Positions 30,671-41,083 of a stretch of DNA of 64,000 bases are shown piece by piece. The stretch covers positions 248,001 through 312,000 of the forward strand of contig NZ_CP033078.1 in assembly GCF_003716875.1 (NCBI RefSeq), read 5' to 3'. The stretch comes from Vibrio zhugei. Its GTDB lineage: Bacteria > Pseudomonadota > Gammaproteobacteria > Enterobacterales > Vibrionaceae. The translations under genes and the position numbers were made by a program. The first letter of the stretch is position 1. Each line of letters begins with the position of its first letter. Below the pieces are notes generated by a model. That model did not search any database. It saw only the letters and a program-made list of their open reading frames with translations, and was not told the origin of the DNA.

Positions 30671-31450
30671 ATGAAATCATTATTTAAAGTGTCATTGCTT
30701 GCCGCTACCGTTATGTTAGCCGCTGGATGCCAGAAAGAAGATTCGAAATCAGAGACTAAACCAGCAGCGGAACAAGCAAGCACCGTTCAATTTAAATCAG
30801 ACGATGAAAAAGCGGCTTACGCGATCGGCGTATCATTTGCCAACTACCTATCCACCAGTCTAGAAAAACCGAAAGAGATTGGCGTGAATTTGGACAAAGA
30901 CATCGTCCTAAAAGGAATTAAAGATTCTTTCGCCGGAAAACCTGGTATGAAAGAAGACGAAGCACGTAAAGTACTGCAAGGTCTTGATCAACGCGTTGCG
31001 AAGAAAATGAAAGAGAAGCAAGGTGAAGAAGCCGCTAAAAATAGCAAAGCGGGTGAAGAGTTCCGAGCGAAATTCAAGAAAGAAGACGGCGTGAAAGTCA
31101 CCGATTCTGGCTTGATGTACAAAGTCTTAACTCCGGGTAAAGGCACTGCACCAAAAGCGACCGATACGGTTGAAGTCCAGTACAAAGGGACGTTGATTGA
31201 CGGTACCAAGTTTGATAGTTCTTACGATCGTGGTGAAGCAGCAAAGTTCCCTCTTAACCGTGTTATCCCAGGTTGGACTGAAGGTCTACAGTTGATGAAA
31301 CCTGGTGCGAAATACAAATTTGTTATCCCACCAGAGCTTGCTTACGGTAAACAAGCAACGCCAACCATTCCTGCTGACTCAACATTAGTGTTTGAAGTGG
31401 AACTGGTGAAAGTGGATAAACAAGACGACACAGCAAAATCTAAAAAATAA
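30671..31450 (+). CDS. fkpA: FKBP-type peptidyl-prolyl isomerase FkpA, lipoprotein form
   Basis: A cell-envelope folding factor of 259 residues. The signal peptide ends in a lipobox (LAAGC, Cys20), so the protein is probably lipidated, unlike the soluble periplasmic E. coli FkpA. An N-terminal helical dimerisation/chaperone region (about 40-135) is followed by a C-terminal FKBP domain with VEVQYKGTLIDGTKFDSS, FPLNRVIPGWTEGLQLM and YKFVIPPELAYG. The strong terminator after it has been hit by an insertion sequence. Confidence 0.95.
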   Translation: MKSLFKVSLLAATVMLAAGCQKEDSKSETKPAAEQASTVQFKSDDEKAAYAIGVSFANYLSTSLEKPKEIGVNLDKDIVLKGIKDSFAGKPGMKEDEARKVLQGLDQRVAKKMKEKQGEEAAKNSKAGEEFRAKFKKEDGVKVTDSGLMYKVLTPGKGTAPKATDTVEVQYKGTLIDGTKFDSSYDRGEAAKFPLNRVIPGWTEGLQLMKPGAKYKFVIPPELAYGKQATPTIPADSTLVFEVELVKVDKQDDTAKSKK

Positions 31451-31470
31451 CGGCACTCTCGCGTCGTATG

Positions 31471-31501
31471 AAAAAAGGCCTGTTCAACAGGCCTTTTTTT
31501 A
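31471..31501 (+). terminator. intrinsic terminator of fkpA, with IS inserted in its T-tract
   Basis: The AAAGGCCTGTTCAACAGGCCTTT hairpin is followed by seven T residues and an A. These last eight bases (31494-31501) are the left target duplication of the insertion sequence, so the terminator itself stays intact. Confidence 0.92.
31494..31501. repeat. target-site duplication, left copy
   Basis: TTTTTTTA, eight bases, identical to 32794-32801 on the other side of the element. Eight bases is the usual duplication for ISL3 elements. Confidence 0.88.
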
Positions 31502-31504
31502 GGT

Positions 31505-32698
31505 TCATCGCGGCTTTCCGGGGAAAGCCGCTTTTATCTTTAAAAAGAAGTAATCAGTATCTCGATAGCCGTAACCCATTCGCTTGATTAACTTTATCTT
31601 GTTGTTTATGCCCTCGAGCGTACAGGTATTGAGTGGATAGCATGCAGAAGCAACGATGCCATGAAGATAAGGTTTGAGCTTTCTTGCGAAGTCCATAAGC
31701 GGCTTGATCCCGCTTTCTTGAACTTGCCCCCACCATACGTCCCATAAGTCTCTCGCTTCGCTTTCTGACTGGCATCGCCATAACTCTTTAAGCTGAGAGC
31801 CAAGTAAATACGTCACCATTAAGTCCTTGTTCATACTCAGTATCTCACTTAGGTAGCTCTCCTGCTTACTGTCTAAGTTGCCTCTGTTTTTAAGGAGAAT
31901 CCAGCGAGAGCGCTTAATCCATTGGCGTGCTTTCTTGTCTTGTTTGAGTTGATTCGCTTGATCAACTCTGACTCTATCCATCACTTCCCGACCAAATTTG
32001 GCGACCACATGAAATAAGTCGTACACAATGCGAGCGTTGGGGCAATGTTGCTGCACTTCGAGGTCGAAAGCCGTATTCATATCCATCGCAACCGCCTCTA
32101 TGTTCTGGCAATACTGACCAAGTAACTCAAAGAAGGGACGGATATCTTGTCGACTTCGTCCAACGCCTATCCACAGCACTTGATGCGTCTTAGCATCCGC
32201 GATAACGGTGGCATAACGATGTCCCTTAAAGAGCGCAAACTCATCCATGACCAGTTGTTTCAGCTCGGCCCAGTTGACCTCTGGCACCCCATTTTTTAGT
32301 CGGCGCTTATCTATCTCCTTAATCGTGTGCCAATGAACGCCCGTCATCTGGGAAATATGCTTAATAGGAAGAAGAGGCAGCAACTGTTCAATATAACTAC
32401 GTAAGCGGTTAGTTAGGCGCGCAAAAGGTTCAAGCCAAGAAATAGATTCGGTTTTGATACCACAGTCAGGGCACTTGATACGCCTTGTTTGTACGGATAG
32501 TTCGACAGGTACGCCGAGCATCATCGCTTCCTTAATCGTTCGCCACTGATAATCATGTATGGCTTGAACATATTGCCCACATGAACACCGAGCGGTTGTG
32601 CTGGGTTTGAGAGTAATGGTGATAAGAGAAGACGTTTGAGCAGACTTTACGACATGAAAGCCTTCCCAAAAAGAGGATAGAAAAGTATGATTCATCAT
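31505..32698 (-). CDS. ISL3-family transposase
   Basis: An intact 397-residue transposase. The N-terminal zinc ribbon has CSCG and CPDCG pairs, followed by a helix-turn-helix region (IKHISQMTGVHWHTIKEID). The DDE catalytic domain includes VIADAKTHQVLW and AVAMDMNTAFDLEVQQHCPNA with YDLFHVVAKF, ending at the family motif TLEGINNKIKLIKRMGYGYRD, here split as TLEGINNKIKLIK and RMGYGYRD. No frameshift or stop is seen, so the element may be active. The stop codon lies inside the left terminal repeat, and the last codons (FPGKPR) are the hairpin at 31510-31535. Confidence 0.95.
   Translation of the reverse strand: MMNHTFLSSFWEGFHVVKSAQTSSLITITLKPSTTARCSCGQYVQAIHDYQWRTIKEAMMLGVPVELSVQTRRIKCPDCGIKTESISWLEPFARLTNRLRSYIEQLLPLLPIKHISQMTGVHWHTIKEIDKRRLKNGVPEVNWAELKQLVMDEFALFKGHRYATVIADAKTHQVLWIGVGRSRQDIRPFFELLGQYCQNIEAVAMDMNTAFDLEVQQHCPNARIVYDLFHVVAKFGREVMDRVRVDQANQLKQDKKARQWIKRSRWILLKNRGNLDSKQESYLSEILSMNKDLMVTYLLGSQLKELWRCQSESEARDLWDVWWGQVQESGIKPLMDFARKLKPYLHGIVASACYPLNTCTLEGINNKIKLIKRMGYGYRDTDYFFLKIKAAFPGKPR
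31510..31535 (+). terminator. plus-strand terminator hairpin at the IS end
   Basis: GCGGCTTTCC pairs with GGAAAGCCGC around a tight loop and is followed on the plus strand by TTTTATCTTT. It would stop transcription entering from fkpA, which would otherwise run antisense to the transposase. Confidence 0.6.
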
Positions 32699-32793
32699 GA
32701 AAACGGTAGTTTGTGTATGATTTTTGTTTGGCGACTAAACCATATCACTTTCTACCGTTTTTGTTTTAAATTCCCGCTAATCCGCGATGAACC

Positions 32794-32801
32794 TTTTTTT
32801 A
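32794..32801. repeat. target-site duplication, right copy
   Basis: TTTTTTTA, identical to 31494-31501. Confidence 0.88.
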
Positions 32802-32923
32802 TGGGGTTATCACGTGAATGCTTGTGTTAAGTCATAGGCAATGGCATAACTCGGACGAATATCATCAAAATATCTGATAAACTAAACACTCTTTGTTGAA
32901 TTATTGTTCTGAGGTCGAATACA

Positions 32924-33655
32924 GTGACAACTACTTCCACTGAAATCATCCACTCTGATTTGCTTTTAGATATGGAATCTGTGCATGTAAAACCGTTTAC
33001 GGAGCATGACAAGGTGATTCTGAGCTCTTACGAAGCGGTTGTAGACGGTATTGCTAGCTTAATTGGTCCTTTTTGTGAAATTGTTTTGCACTCATTGGAA
33101 GATTTGAATACGTCAGCAATCAAGATTGCCAATGGTGAGAACACCGGGCGTCAGGTTGGCTCTCCAATTACCGATCTTGCTTTAAAAATGCTCAAAGACA
33201 TCGAAGGGTCTGAGCGCAACTTTTCGCGTTCGTACTTTACACGAGCCAAAGGTGGCGTGCTGATGAAGTCGATTACGGTTGCGATTCGTAATGGAGACAA
33301 TCGAGTGATTGGCCTGTTGTGTGTGAATGTCAATTTAGATGCACCGTTTTCACAGATCTTGAATTCGTTTCTGCCGAGTCAAGAGGCACAAACCGCAGCA
33401 TCGAACGTCAACTTTGCCAGTGACGTTGAAGAGTTGGTTGATCAGACAGTAGAGCGCACAATCGAAGAAATTAATGCCGATAAATCCGTATCGAATAACA
33501 CGAAAAATCGTCAAATCGTGATTGAGCTGTTTGATAAAGGAATTTTCGATATTAAAGATGCGATCAACCGAGTAGCAGAGCGTTTGAATATTTCTAAGCA
33601 TACGGTGTACCTCTATATTCGTCAGCGTAAGACCGAGGAAGAGCTCTGTGAGTAG
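32924..33655 (+). CDS. yheO: YheO-family PAS/helix-turn-helix regulator
   Basis: A 243-residue protein with the YheO-type PAS-like domain (about 30-140: [54 protein letters not shown]) and a C-terminal helix-turn-helix ([23 protein letters not shown]). Family members are DNA-binding regulators; the E. coli homologue's targets are not well settled. The start is GTG with GAGG nine bases upstream. The insertion sequence ends 130 bases before it and may affect its promoter. It overlaps tusD by eight bases. Confidence 0.92.
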   Translation: MTTTSTEIIHSDLLLDMESVHVKPFTEHDKVILSSYEAVVDGIASLIGPFCEIVLHSLEDLNTSAIKIANGENTGRQVGSPITDLALKMLKDIEGSERNFSRSYFTRAKGGVLMKSITVAIRNGDNRVIGLLCVNVNLDAPFSQILNSFLPSQEAQTAASNVNFASDVEELVDQTVERTIEEINADKSVSNNTKNRQIVIELFDKGIFDIKDAINRVAERLNISKHTVYLYIRQRKTEEELCE

Positions 33656-34052
33656 TGGTTCGGTGTTGAGTTACGCGTTAGTCGTCAATGGTGGCGCTTA
33701 CGGATCGCAAGCGTCGCGAAGTGCATTGTTATTCGCTAAAGCGGTGATTAAAAAAGGGCATACCCTATCGCGTGTCTTTTTTTATCAAGACGGCGTGCTC
33801 AATGGCTCAGCATTGACTGTCCCTGCCAGCGACGAAGTGAATGTTGTAGAAGCATGGCAAGCGTTGGCTAAAGAGCATGATATTGCATTAGAAACCTGTG
33901 TCGCTGCCGCTTTACGTCGTGGCATCATCTCAACAGAAGAAGCCCGTTTGCACCAACTAAGTGGTGATAACTTAGCATCAGGATTTGTACAGTCCGGGTT
34001 AGGGGCGCTAGCAGAAGCCATGTTGACACAAGATAGGGTTGTTCAGTTTTGA
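33648..34052 (+). CDS. tusD: sulfurtransferase subunit TusD
   Basis: TusD carries the relay cysteine in the TusBCD complex, which passes sulfur from TusA to TusE for 2-thiouridine at tRNA wobble U34. The 134-residue protein has [26 protein letters not shown] and the active cysteine in [11 protein letters not shown], ending LTQDRVVQF. The GTG start at 33648 is backed by GAGGAAGAG upstream; a GTG at 33663 would give a shorter N-terminus closer to E. coli. It overlaps both neighbours. Confidence 0.94.
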   Translation: MSSGSVLSYALVVNGGAYGSQASRSALLFAKAVIKKGHTLSRVFFYQDGVLNGSALTVPASDEVNVVEAWQALAKEHDIALETCVAAALRRGIISTEEARLHQLSGDNLASGFVQSGLGALAEAMLTQDRVVQF

Positions 34053-34405
34053 ATAAAATTGCATTTGTTTTCCATACAACACCTCATCACACGGCCTCGG
34101 GACGAGAAGGGTTGGATGCCATTTTAGCGGCCGCCTCCTACAGTGAGGATATTGGGGTGTTTTTTCTCGGCCCTGGCGTGCTCCAACTATTGAAACATCA
34201 GGCCCCAGAAAAAATTTTGAGCCGTAATTATATTAGTGCCTTTAAGTTAATTGAGTTATACGAGATTGAGCAATGCTATGTGTGTGCTGATAGCCTCAAA
34301 GAGTGGGGCCTATCTGCAGAAGAGCTTGTGATCGATTGCCAAGTGGTAAGCCGATCAGAACTTGCCGCTTATATGAATCAGTTTGATCGCGTTCTGAATT
34401 TTTAG
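34049..34405 (+). CDS. tusC: sulfurtransferase subunit TusC
   Basis: A 118-residue DsrF-like subunit of the TusBCD sulfur-relay complex. It starts at TTG in a TTGA overlap with the tusD stop. The N-terminal [21 protein letters not shown], the central [12 protein letters not shown] and the ending FDRVLNF match the family. No catalytic cysteine is expected in TusC. Confidence 0.93.
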   Translation: MNKIAFVFHTTPHHTASGREGLDAILAAASYSEDIGVFFLGPGVLQLLKHQAPEKILSRNYISAFKLIELYEIEQCYVCADSLKEWGLSAEELVIDCQVVSRSELAAYMNQFDRVLNF

Positions 34406-34413
34406 GGAGTGCC

Positions 34414-34689
34414 ATGTTACACATTGTTAAAACAATGGCAAAACTGCCGCTTGCGCTTGCGTACATGCAGCCCGAAGATGGTGTTTTACTGATCGAGGAA
34501 GCCGTTTATGCGGCTCGAACAGGTTGTACCTTGTTGACTCACACCGAGCAGCCTATGCTGGTGTTTGTATTGCAAGAAGATCTTGAGGCCAGAGGGTGCG
34601 TTCAAGGTATTCATTCTTCATACCACGTGGTGGATATGGAGGGATTTGTCGATTTGACGGTTAAGTATGTAAAATCAATTACTTGGTGA
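34414..34689 (+). CDS. tusB: sulfurtransferase subunit TusB
   Basis: A 91-residue DsrH-like subunit, the third of TusBCD. MLHIVKT at the start, QPEDGVLLIEEAVYAA in the middle and the closing KYVKSITW are family features. GGGAG stands four bases before the ATG. The gene ends about 60 bases before the str operon promoter, the same neighbourhood as in E. coli. Confidence 0.93.
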   Translation: MLHIVKTMAKLPLALAYMQPEDGVLLIEEAVYAARTGCTLLTHTEQPMLVFVLQEDLEARGCVQGIHSSYHVVDMEGFVDLTVKYVKSITW

Positions 34690-34750
34690 TTTTTCGGTTT
34701 CTGTACAAAAAGAAAACGACGCTATCGAGTAAAAAAGATCTGTATATTTC

Positions 34751-34779
34751 TTGACACTCTTCCATCGGCTGCATAGAAT
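34751..34779 (+). promoter_or_regulatory. str operon promoter
   Basis: A perfect -35 TTGACA (34751-34756), a 17-bp spacer and TAGAAT (34774-34779), followed by a GC-containing discriminator. It lies about 70 bases before rpsL and would drive rpsL-rpsG-fusA-tuf. Confidence 0.88.
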
Positions 34780-34833
34780 TTTGCGTCCCTATTTAGGTAG
34801 GGCTAGATTTTTCACAAAGCTTACTTTAAGTAA

Positions 34834-35223
<390 letters not shown>

Positions 35224-35318
35224 TGGTATCCGTTAAGTAAGGCCAAACACTAAATTATTAATATTTTGAAGAAACTGAAAAGTTTTGGATAACCTGAAGA
35301 AGACAACGGAGAATATCC

Positions 35319-35789
35319 ATGCCACGTCGTCGCGTTATTGGTCAGCGTAAGATCCTTCCAGATCCTAAGTTCAAATCTGAACTGCTGGCAAAATTCGTTA
35401 ACATCCTTATGGTTGACGGTAAAAAATCTACTGCAGAGCGTATTGTATACACTGCACTAGAATCTATGGCTGCTAAATCTGGTAAAGATCACCTAGCAGT
35501 TTTTGAAGAAGCTCTTGAAAATGTCCGCCCATCGGTAGAGGTTAAATCTCGCCGTGTAGGTGGTTCAACTTACCAAGTACCTGTAGAAGTTCGTCCGGTT
35601 CGCCGTAACGCACTTGCTATGCGTTGGTTGGTTGAAGCTGCGCGTAAGCGTGGTGAAAAATCTATGGCTGAACGTCTATCTGCAGAAATGCTAGACGCGT
35701 CAGAAAACAAAGGTACTGCTGTTAAGAAACGTGAAGACGTTCACCGTATGGCAGACGCGAACAAAGCGTTCGCACATTACCGTTGGTAA
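35319..35789 (+). CDS. rpsG: ribosomal protein S7
   Basis: A 156-residue primary 16S-binding protein that organises the 30S head ([34 protein letters not shown], ending [10 protein letters not shown]). Its length matches the short type of S7. A 95-base gap separates it from rpsL; in E. coli the equivalent gap folds into the S7 autoregulatory site. I see a plausible leader but did not confirm that fold. Confidence 0.99.
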   Translation: MPRRRVIGQRKILPDPKFKSELLAKFVNILMVDGKKSTAERIVYTALESMAAKSGKDHLAVFEEALENVRPSVEVKSRRVGGSTYQVPVEVRPVRRNALAMRWLVEAARKRGEKSMAERLSAEMLDASENKGTAVKKREDVHRMADANKAFAHYRW

Positions 35790-35867
35790 TATGACCTTTT
35801 GTGCTGCGAGGCCCTCTCGCAGCACGTTTTTATTTTCTAAGGTTAACCTTAGTGAGAGGATACAATC

Positions 35868-37964
35868 GTGGCTAGGAAAACTCCTATCGAGCGCTACCGT
35901 AACATTGGTATTTGTGCTCACGTAGATGCAGGAAAAACAACCACTACTGAGCGTATTCTGTTCTACACTGGCCTATCTCACAAAATCGGCGAAGTTCACG
36001 ATGGTGCCGCCACCATGGATTGGATGGAGCAGGAGCAAGAACGTGGTATTACTATTACCTCGGCTGCGACTACGACATTCTGGCCTGGTATGGACAAACA
36101 GTTTGAACCCCACCGCATCAACATCATCGACACCCCAGGACACGTAGACTTTACTATTGAAGTAGAGCGTTCTCTTCGCGTGCTTGACGGTGCAGTTGTT
36201 GTTTTCTGTGGTTCGTCAGGTGTTGAACCTCAATCTGAAACTGTCTGGCGTCAAGCTGATAAGTACCACGTTCCACGTTTGGTATTTGTTAATAAGATGG
36301 ACCGTTCAGGTGCAGATTTCTTACGCGTTGTAGACCAAATTAAAAATCGTCTTGGGGCAACTCCGGTTCCTATCCAATTAAACATTGGTGCAGAAGAAGA
36401 GTTCTCAGGAGTGATTGATCTTATCAAGATGAAATCCATCAACTGGAATGATGCCGACCAAGGCATGTCTTACTCTCACGAAGAGGTTCCAGCGGATATG
36501 CTCGAATTGGCTGAAGAGTGGCGCAACCATATGGTTGAAGCGGCGGCTGAAGCGAATGAAGAGTTGATGGAAAAATACTTGGAAGAAGGCGAGTTAACCG
36601 AAGCGGAGATCAAACAAGGTCTGCGTGAACGTACTCTCAATAATGAAATCGTTTTGGCTACTTGTGGTAGCGCATTCAAAAATAAAGGTGTGCAAGCCGT
36701 GCTTGACGCCGTCGTCGATTTCTTACCTTCTCCAGTAGAAGTACCTGCAATTAAAGGTATTGATGATCGCGAGAATGAAGTAGAGCGCCTTGCAGATGAT
36801 AGCCAACCATTTGCCGCCTTAGCATTCAAAATTGCGACAGACCCATTTGTTGGGACGTTGGCGTTTATGCGGGTATATTCGGGAGTCGTGAAATCCGGCG
36901 ATGCCGTTTATAACTCAGTAAAAGAAAAACGCGAGCGTATCGGTCGTATCGTACAGATGCATTCCAACAAGCGCGAAGAGCTGAAAGAGATCTATGCGGG
37001 TGATATTGCAGCGGCAATCGGTCTGAAAGATGTCACAACCGGTGACACCCTATGTGATCCAAACCATAAAGTGGTGTTGGAGCGCATGGAATTTCCCGAG
37101 CCTGTAATTCAAATTGCCGTAGAACCTCGTTCTCAAGCAGACCAAGAGAAAATGGGTATCGCGCTAGGTAAACTAGCGGCAGAAGACCCGTCTTTCCGCG
37201 TTGAAACAGATGAGGATACCGGTCAAACGCTGATCTCTGGTATGGGTGAACTTCACCTTGATATCATTGTTGATCGTTTGAAACGTGAATTCAGTGTTGA
37301 TTGTAACGTCGGTAAACCTCAGGTTGCTTATCGTGAAACTATTCGCGGTACTACCGAAGTTGAAGGTAAGTTTGTTCGTCAATCTGGTGGTCGTGGTCAG
37401 TACGGTCACGTATGGCTTAAGCTTGAGCCGTCAGAACCTGATGAAGGATTTGTCTTTGTTGACGAGATCGTTGGTGGTGTCATTCCTAAGGAATACATTA
37501 GTTCGGTAGCGAAAGGTATCGAAGAACAAATGAATAACGGTGTGCTTGCTGGATATCCGATGCAGGATGTTAAAGCAACATTGTTTGATGGTTCTTACCA
37601 CGATGTTGACTCAAACGAAATGGCGTTTAAAATCGCCGGATCGATGGCGTTTAAGAAAGGTGCGCTTGAAGCAAACCCTATTATTCTTGAACCGCTAATG
37701 AAAGTTGAAGTCACTACTCCGGAAGATTGGATGGGCGATGTGGTCGGTGATTTAAACCGTCGACGTGGTCTCATCGGTGGTATGGATGATGGTCATGCTG
37801 GACTAAAAATCATTCATGCTAAAGTTCCACTTGCGGAGATGTTTGGTTATTCAACATCCCTTCGTTCTGCAACACAAGGCCGTGCTTCATACTCTATGGA
37901 GTTTTCTGAGTACGCTGAAGTGTCCAAAAATGTGGCTGATGCCATCATTGCAGAGCGCGGTTAA
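35868..37964 (+). CDS. fusA: elongation factor G
   Basis: EF-G translocates the ribosome and, with RRF, recycles it. The 698-residue protein has G1 [13 protein letters not shown], the switch region [12 protein letters not shown]3 DTPGHVDF and G4 NKMDR, followed by domains II-V with the conserved [10 protein letters not shown] and ending in the domain V segment MEFSEYAEV. The start is GTG, with GAGAGGA upstream. It follows rpsG by 78 bases in the str operon. Confidence 0.99.
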   Translation: MARKTPIERYRNIGICAHVDAGKTTTTERILFYTGLSHKIGEVHDGAATMDWMEQEQERGITITSAATTTFWPGMDKQFEPHRINIIDTPGHVDFTIEVERSLRVLDGAVVVFCGSSGVEPQSETVWRQADKYHVPRLVFVNKMDRSGADFLRVVDQIKNRLGATPVPIQLNIGAEEEFSGVIDLIKMKSINWNDADQGMSYSHEEVPADMLELAEEWRNHMVEAAAEANEELMEKYLEEGELTEAEIKQGLRERTLNNEIVLATCGSAFKNKGVQAVLDAVVDFLPSPVEVPAIKGIDDRENEVERLADDSQPFAALAFKIATDPFVGTLAFMRVYSGVVKSGDAVYNSVKEKRERIGRIVQMHSNKREELKEIYAGDIAAAIGLKDVTTGDTLCDPNHKVVLERMEFPEPVIQIAVEPRSQADQEKMGIALGKLAAEDPSFRVETDEDTGQTLISGMGELHLDIIVDRLKREFSVDCNVGKPQVAYRETIRGTTEVEGKFVRQSGGRGQYGHVWLKLEPSEPDEGFVFVDEIVGGVIPKEYISSVAKGIEEQMNNGVLAGYPMQDVKATLFDGSYHDVDSNEMAFKIAGSMAFKKGALEANPIILEPLMKVEVTTPEDWMGDVVGDLNRRRGLIGGMDDGHAGLKIIHAKVPLAEMFGYSTSLRSATQGRASYSMEFSEYAEVSKNVADAIIAERG

Positions 37965-38070
37965 TCATGAATCTATTGCGCTGACGAGCGTTGGCGCATA
38001 AAATAGCATTTCTGGCGCGCCTTGAGTGTACGTTACTTAAGGTGAATCATAACTAGGAAGGAACACGATC

Positions 38071-39255
38071 GTGTCTAAAGAAAAATTTGAACGTACGAAA
38101 CCGCACGTAAACGTTGGTACTATCGGCCACGTTGACCACGGTAAAACAACTCTAACAGCTGCTATCTGTACTGTACTTGCTAAAACTTACGGCGGTGCAG
38201 CACGTGACTTCGCGTCAATCGATAACGCTCCTGAAGAACGTGATCGTGGTATCACAATCGCGACTTCACACGTAGAGTACGATACTCCAAGCCGTCACTA
38301 CGCACACGTTGACTGTCCAGGACACGCGGATTATGTGAAAAACATGATCACAGGTGCTGCACAGATGGACGGTGGTATTCTTGTAGTAGCAGCGACAGAT
38401 GGCCCAATGCCACAAACTCGTGAGCACATCCTACTAGGCCGTCAGGTTGGTATTCCTTACATCATCGTATTCATGAACAAATGTGACATGGTTGATGATG
38501 AAGAGCTACTAGAACTTGTAGAGATGGAAGTACGTGAACTTCTATCAGAATACGATTTCCCAGGCGATGACCTACCAGTAATTCAAGGTTCAGCACTAGG
38601 TGCATTGAACGGCGAAGCACAGTGGGAAGAGAAAATTGTTGAACTAGCGCAAGCGCTAGACGACTACATTCCAGAGCCAGAGCGTGCAGTAGACCAACCA
38701 TTCCTAATGCCGATTGAAGACGTATTCTCAATCCAAGGTCGTGGTACAGTAGTAACAGGTCGTGTTGAACGTGGTATCTTGAAAGTTGGCGATGAAGTAC
38801 AAATCGTTGGTATGAAAGACACAACATCAACAACATGTACAGGTGTAGAGATGTTCCGTAAACTGCTTGACGAAGGTCGTGCAGGTGAGAACGTTGGTGC
38901 ACTACTACGTGGTACAAAACGTGACGAAGTAGAGCGTGGTCAAGTACTAGCAGCGCCTGGTTCAATCACACCGCATACTAAGTTCGAATCAGAAGTATAC
39001 GTATTGTCAAAAGATGAAGGTGGTCGTCACACGCCATTCTTCAAAGGTTACCGTCCACAGTTCTACTTCCGTACAACTGACGTAACTGGTGACATCCAGC
39101 TACCAGCAGGCGTAGAAATGGTAATGCCAGGCGATAACGTGAAAATGACTGTAGAGCTAATCGCACCAATCGCAATGGACGAAGGTCTACGTTTCGCGAT
39201 TCGTGAAGGTGGCCGTACAGTAGGTGCTGGTGTTGTTGCTAAAATCGAAGCTTAA
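38071..39255 (+). CDS. tuf: elongation factor Tu
   Basis: EF-Tu delivers aminoacyl-tRNA to the ribosome. The 394-residue protein has G1 [20 protein letters not shown] and NKCD, with complete beta-barrel domains II and III. The start is GTG with AAGGA upstream. Codon use is strongly biased, as expected for an abundant protein. Gammaproteobacteria often have a second tuf copy upstream of rpoB, which is outside the window. Confidence 0.99.
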   Translation: MSKEKFERTKPHVNVGTIGHVDHGKTTLTAAICTVLAKTYGGAARDFASIDNAPEERDRGITIATSHVEYDTPSRHYAHVDCPGHADYVKNMITGAAQMDGGILVVAATDGPMPQTREHILLGRQVGIPYIIVFMNKCDMVDDEELLELVEMEVRELLSEYDFPGDDLPVIQGSALGALNGEAQWEEKIVELAQALDDYIPEPERAVDQPFLMPIEDVFSIQGRGTVVTGRVERGILKVGDEVQIVGMKDTTSTTCTGVEMFRKLLDEGRAGENVGALLRGTKRDEVERGQVLAAPGSITPHTKFESEVYVLSKDEGGRHTPFFKGYRPQFYFRTTDVTGDIQLPAGVEMVMPGDNVKMTVELIAPIAMDEGLRFAIREGGRTVGAGVVAKIEA

Positions 39256-39286
39256 TTAGCCTCGTTTTAGTGCGAACATCGCATTG

Positions 39287-39315
39287 AAAAAAGGGAAGCC
39301 TCGGCTTCCCTTTTT
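39287..39315 (+). terminator. intrinsic terminator of the str operon
   Basis: An AAGGGAAGCC/GGCTTCCCTT stem with a very short loop is followed by a T run, 31 bases after the tuf stop. Confidence 0.92.
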
Positions 39316-39467
39316 GCTGTCTATGGCCCGTGTTAAATGTCACTGGTTATCTCTACCCAAAATCAGCCACTTTGTTTGGGGGAGCGGTCTTACCCCTCTT
39401 CGATGGAGATTCTTGTAGCACAAGGGCTTGCCCAATCGATCTTCTTTCTTCCTGCTGAATATTTCCC

Positions 39468-39496
39468 TTGCCTCTCTAGTACCAACTCTGTACAAT
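39468..39496 (+). promoter_or_regulatory. rpsF operon promoter
   Basis: TTGCCT (39468-39473), a 17-bp spacer and TACAAT (39491-39496). This gives a leader of about 90 bases before rpsF. Confidence 0.75.
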
Positions 39497-39536
39497 TCGT
39501 GTTCCTTAATTCTCGGTCATTTTTTATTAGTTCCTT

Positions 39537-39570
39537 GCTTCCTCTGGACGACCGGGCCAACTTGGGAAGC
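39537..39570 (+). promoter_or_regulatory. S6:S18-binding type leader structure of rpsF
   Basis: GCTTCCT (39537-39543) pairs with GGGAAGC (39564-39570). Inside is a short TGG/CCA helix capped by a loop containing ACCGGG. A hairpin with a CCG-containing loop in the rpsF leader is the known S6:S18 autoregulatory motif in many bacteria. The pairing is seen; the assignment is by analogy. Confidence 0.5.
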
Positions 39571-39594
39571 TGAATAATCCGTAAGGAGCAATCA

Positions 39595-39963
39595 ATGCGT
39601 CATTACGAAATCGTATTCATGGTGCACCCTGATCAAAGCGAGCAAGTTGCTGGCATGATCGAGCGTTACACTGGTTCTATCACTGAAGCTGGCGGTACTA
39701 TCCACCGTCTAGAAGACTGGGGCCGCCGTCAATTGGCTTACCCAATCAACAAGCTTCACAAAGCTCACTACGTTCTTATGAACGTTGAAGCGGACCAAGC
39801 TGCAATCGACGAAGTGGAAACTGCTTTCCGTTTCAACGACGCAGTTCTACGTAACATGGTCATGCGTAAGAAACACGCGATTACTGAACCTTCTATCATG
39901 CTTAAAGCTAAAGAAGAACGTACTAAGCGTGAAGATGCGCCAGCAGAAACTAACGCTGAGTAA
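39595..39963 (+). CDS. rpsF: ribosomal protein S6
   Basis: A 122-residue 30S platform protein that pairs with S18 ([31 protein letters not shown], ending in an acidic tail). AAGGAG precedes the ATG. First gene of rpsF-priB-rpsR-rplI. The acidic C-terminal tail is where RimK adds glutamates in E. coli; whether that happens here is unknown. Confidence 0.98.
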   Translation: MRHYEIVFMVHPDQSEQVAGMIERYTGSITEAGGTIHRLEDWGRRQLAYPINKLHKAHYVLMNVEADQAAIDEVETAFRFNDAVLRNMVMRKKHAITEPSIMLKAKEERTKREDAPAETNAE

Positions 39964-39972
39964 TTCTTAACG

Positions 39973-40275
39973 ATGACCAATCGAATGGAGATTAGTGGCG
40001 TTGTCGCGAAACCTCCTATTCGTAGCCAAAGCCCCGCAGGGGTTGCTCATGTCCGTTTTTGGCTTGAGCATCGTTCTACGGTGGTCGAAGCTGATTTACC
40101 AAGACAAGTATACTGTCGTATGCCTGTGGTGGTCAGCGGGCAAAGGTCAACGTTACTCACTCAGAATTTAGTTCAAGGCAGTAATATCATGGTAGGTGGT
40201 TTCGTGACCTACCAAACCGGCCGAAATGGTGTCGGAAAATTGGTATTGCATGCTGATAACATTACTCAAATTTAG
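39973..40275 (+). CDS. priB: primosomal replication protein PriB
   Basis: A 100-residue OB-fold single-strand DNA-binding protein that stabilises PriA at stalled forks and helps DnaT reload DnaB. MEISGVVAKPPIRSQSPAGV, HVRFWLEHRS and GFVTYQTGRNGVGKLVLHA are clear. It lies between rpsF and rpsR as in E. coli. dnaB itself is encoded 2 kb downstream. Confidence 0.96.
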   Translation: MTNRMEISGVVAKPPIRSQSPAGVAHVRFWLEHRSTVVEADLPRQVYCRMPVVVSGQRSTLLTQNLVQGSNIMVGGFVTYQTGRNGVGKLVLHADNITQI

Positions 40276-40287
40276 ATCAGGAGATAG

Positions 40288-40518
<231 letters not shown>

Positions 40519-40552
40519 TCGGCACCGTTTATTAAGAAAGAGGAATTAAGCA

Positions 40553-41002
40553 ATGCAAGTTATTCTACTTGATAAAATCGGTAACCTAGGTGGCCTTGGC
40601 GATTCAGTTAACGTTAAATCTGGTTACGCACGTAACTTCCTTATCCCACAAGGTAAGGCAGTAATGGCAACTAAAGCTAACCTTGAAGTTTTCGAAACTC
40701 GTCGTGCTGAATACGAAGCTAAAGTTGCTGAGCAACTTCAAGCCGCTCAAGATCGTGCAGACAAAATCGAAGCTCTTGAAGCTGTTGTTATCACCTCTAA
40801 AGCAGGTGATGAAGGCAAACTATTTGGTTCTGTTGGTACTCGTGATATCGCTGACGCGATCACTGCAGCGGGTGTTAACGTAGCTAAAAGTGAAGTTCGT
40901 CTATCTGAAGGTGCGCTACGCACAACTGGTGAATTTGACATCAATGTTCAAACTCACTCTGAAATTTTCGCTGTTGCGAAAATTCAAGTTGTTGCTGCTT
41001 AA
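40553..41002 (+). CDS. rplI: ribosomal protein L9
   Basis: A 149-residue 50S protein with an N-terminal rRNA-binding domain ([30 protein letters not shown], shown here as [15 protein letters not shown] and [10 protein letters not shown]), a long connecting helix and a C-terminal domain ([16 protein letters not shown]). Last gene of the operon, followed by a strong terminator. Confidence 0.98.
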   Translation: MQVILLDKIGNLGGLGDSVNVKSGYARNFLIPQGKAVMATKANLEVFETRRAEYEAKVAEQLQAAQDRADKIEALEAVVITSKAGDEGKLFGSVGTRDIADAITAAGVNVAKSEVRLSEGALRTTGEFDINVQTHSEIFAVAKIQVVAA

Positions 41003-41020
41003 TCTTTACGATAAGCAACG

Positions 41021-41054
41021 AAAAAAAACACCAGCTTCGGCTGGTGTTTTTTTT
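41021..41054. terminator. bidirectional terminator of rplI and the DUF481 gene
   Basis: An ACACCAGC/GCTGGTGT stem with a TTCG loop is flanked by eight A and eight T residues. It works in both directions and lies between convergent genes. Confidence 0.93.
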
Positions 41055-41083
41055 ATGTCTATTATTCGCACATGGTGCAGTGC

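Larger units (their letters stand above)
31502..32793 (-). mobile_element. complete ISL3-family insertion sequence
   Basis: A 1292-bp element bounded by 12-bp perfect terminal inverted repeats (GGTTCATCGCGG at 31502-31513 and its complement at 32782-32793), with weaker similarity further in. It is flanked by the perfect 8-bp duplication TTTTTTTA. It holds one full-length transposase gene on the minus strand. It separates fkpA from yheO, neighbours in the ancestral order, and breaks no gene. I cannot assign a named IS. Confidence 0.93.
39256..39594. other. tuf-rpsF intergenic region
   Basis: 339 bases holding the tuf terminator, the rpsF promoter and the structured rpsF leader. A 78-codon plus-strand frame across it has no family features and overlaps these signals, so I do not call it a gene. 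Confidence 0.7.

Noticed and set aside
31502..32793. Composite transposon or passenger genes in the IS
   Set aside because: Only one 1292-bp element with a single transposase gene is present, and there is no second copy in the window.
39337..39573. 78-codon frame between tuf and rpsF
   Set aside because: Overlaps the rpsF promoter and leader structure and has no protein features.
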